Below are positions 5,327-6,197 of a stretch of DNA of 6,197 bases, one piece after another. The notes beneath the pieces are model-generated. The model was not told the DNA's origin and made no database searches. It saw only the letters and a list, made by a program, of their open reading frames with translations. The stretch is from assembly GCA_947169755.1 (NCBI GenBank), contig CAMVQX010000091.1, positions 1 to 6,197 on the forward strand. The letters run 5' to 3'. The stretch comes from an uncultured bacterium. GTDB taxonomy: Bacteria; Cyanobacteriota; Vampirovibrionia; Gastranaerophilales; Gastranaerophilaceae. Made by a program: the position numbers and the translations under genes. How positions within the stretch are numbered: position 1 is the stretch's first letter; each line of letters begins with the position of its first letter.

Positions 5327-6197
5327 TGAATTCTATATCTCATTATTACGAATTGCAGATAAAAATAAATCCTGATCTGGAAGATGTTTTATCGGACTTT
5401 TTCTTTGAAAATTTTGATTGTGAAGGAGTTATCTTAGCCGAAGAAGCGTATAAAGATTTGGAAATGATTTCTACCACCGAAGGTACTTTAAAAGTATTTT
5501 TGACATCAGAACCACAAAATTTGCAAAAACTATTAGATTCTGAGCGGGATTTGCTAAAATCACGAGGTTTTTCGGATAAAGAGCTTGGAAGCTGGGAATT
5601 CGTTTTGTCAGATAAACCCAATGAAGACTGGTCAAAAAAATGGAAAGAAAAGTGGGATATAACGAGAGTTACCGAAAAAATCGTTATTGTTCCGGATTGG
5701 CTTGAGTATAATGCTAAAGATGGTGAAGTAGTTATAAGATTAGAGCCGGGCTGCGCGTTCGGAACAGGTACACACCAAACAACCCAGCTTTGTATGAAAG
5801 CCATAGAAAAATATATGCCAAAAAATTGTAAAATGGCTGATATTGGTATGGGCTCGGGCATTCTTGCGATTTGTGCTAAAAAATTTGATGCATATTACGT
5901 GTATGGCTGCGATAATGATGAAACGGTTATAGATGTTGCAAAAGAAAATGCAATAAAAAACAATGTAGAATGCAGATTTGAACTTAATACAGCAGACAAA
6001 TTGTCGGAAAAATTTGATTTTGTATGTGCAAATATATTACATAATGTTCTCGCAGAAATTATGGGCGATTTAAAAAATATTATGTCTGATGGTGCTATTA
6101 TGGTTCTTTCAGGTATATTAGATGAAAAGAAGCCAGTTGTACTGGATGCTATAAAAAAATACAACCTACAACTAATAGAAGAAGCTCATCAAGATCA
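5326..6197 (+). CDS. prmA: Ribosomal protein L11 methyltransferase PrmA, 3'-truncated
   Basis: PrmA is an S-adenosylmethionine-dependent methyltransferase that trimethylates amino groups of ribosomal protein L11. The window contains 290 codons with no stop, so only the last few tens of residues are likely missing. The N-terminal substrate-recognition domain is about 1-95. It is followed by the linker signature DWSKKWKEKW (101-110) and VPDW (122-125). The catalytic domain shows AFGTGTHQTT (144-153), the SAM-binding loop ADIGMGSGIL (171-180; other PrmA proteins more often have Cys or Thr where Met175 stands), GCDNDE (194-199), KENAIKNN (206-213), the ANIL motif (235-238) and LSGIL (261-265). 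The ATG shares one base with the accA stop (TAATG); the only purine-rich match, GGGAG at 5308-5312, is 13 nt away, so translation probably depends on accA. Confidence 0.95.
   Translation, partial: MNSISHYYELQIKINPDLEDVLSDFFFENFDCEGVILAEEAYKDLEMISTTEGTLKVFLTSEPQNLQKLLDSERDLLKSRGFSDKELGSWEFVLSDKPNEDWSKKWKEKWDITRVTEKIVIVPDWLEYNAKDGEVVIRLEPGCAFGTGTHQTTQLCMKAIEKYMPKNCKMADIGMGSGILAICAKKFDAYYVYGCDNDETVIDVAKENAIKNNVECRFELNTADKLSEKFDFVCANILHNVLAEIMGDLKNIMSDGAIMVLSGILDEKKPVVLDAIKKYNLQLIEEAHQD

Noticed and set aside
5346..5861. 171-residue open frame on the minus strand
   Set aside because: It lies opposite prmA, whose frame carries every family motif. The antisense translation is Ser/Phe-rich with no recognisable domain.
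5895..6164. 89-residue open frame on the minus strand
   Set aside because: Antisense shadow of the prmA methyltransferase domain; Ser/Phe-rich with no motif.

Overview
This AT-rich, densely coding window holds five complete genes and two genes cut by its edges. The organism is most likely a non-photosynthetic relative of Cyanobacteria (Melainabacteria/Vampirovibrionia, perhaps gut Gastranaerophilales). The main evidence is that the AccD and AccA proteins read like cyanobacterial versions: AccD has a K/RPTDPLxF segment, a long KT.LDEAV.TG stretch and GFAGRRVIEQT, and AccA begins with LDFEKP. High A+T and no photosynthesis genes fit that lineage. This is an inference from remembered family patterns, not a search result.

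Layout: (1) 1-945, plus strand, the C-terminal part of a 14-TM-type (DHA2) MFS drug transporter whose start lies before the window. (2) 946-1877, minus strand, a two-gene operon ybaB (nucleoid-associated protein) then recR (recombination mediator), joined by a TAATG stop/start overlap. The recR stop directly abuts the transporter stop. (3) 1933-2706, plus strand, a matrixin-like zinc metalloprotease with no visible signal peptide. (4) 2703-3419, minus strand, a GNAT-type N-acetyltransferase with an unassigned C-terminal part, overlapping the protease by 4 bases at the stops. (5) 3495 to the right edge, plus strand, an accD-accA-prmA operon with both junctions built as TAATG. It encodes the two carboxyltransferase subunits of acetyl-CoA carboxylase and the ribosomal protein L11 methyltransferase; prmA is cut by the window end.

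The housekeeping parts are ordinary: RecR with YbaB is a DNA-maintenance pair, and AccD/AccA form one enzyme complex committing carbon to fatty acid synthesis. Between them sits a convergent two-gene block (metalloprotease and acetyltransferase) that is not part of any standard operon. Both of its genes lack a Shine-Dalgarno sequence, whereas ybaB, accD and accA have one. The protease and ybaB diverge from a 55-bp gap centred on a palindromic -10 element that reads TATAAT on both strands and places the protease start codon about where transcription should begin. Non-coding DNA is limited to the gaps 1878-1932 and 3420-3494; no stretch over 300 bases lacks a gene. I saw no RNA gene, mobile element, CRISPR array or convincing intrinsic terminator, and no clear sign of a wholly new multi-gene system.
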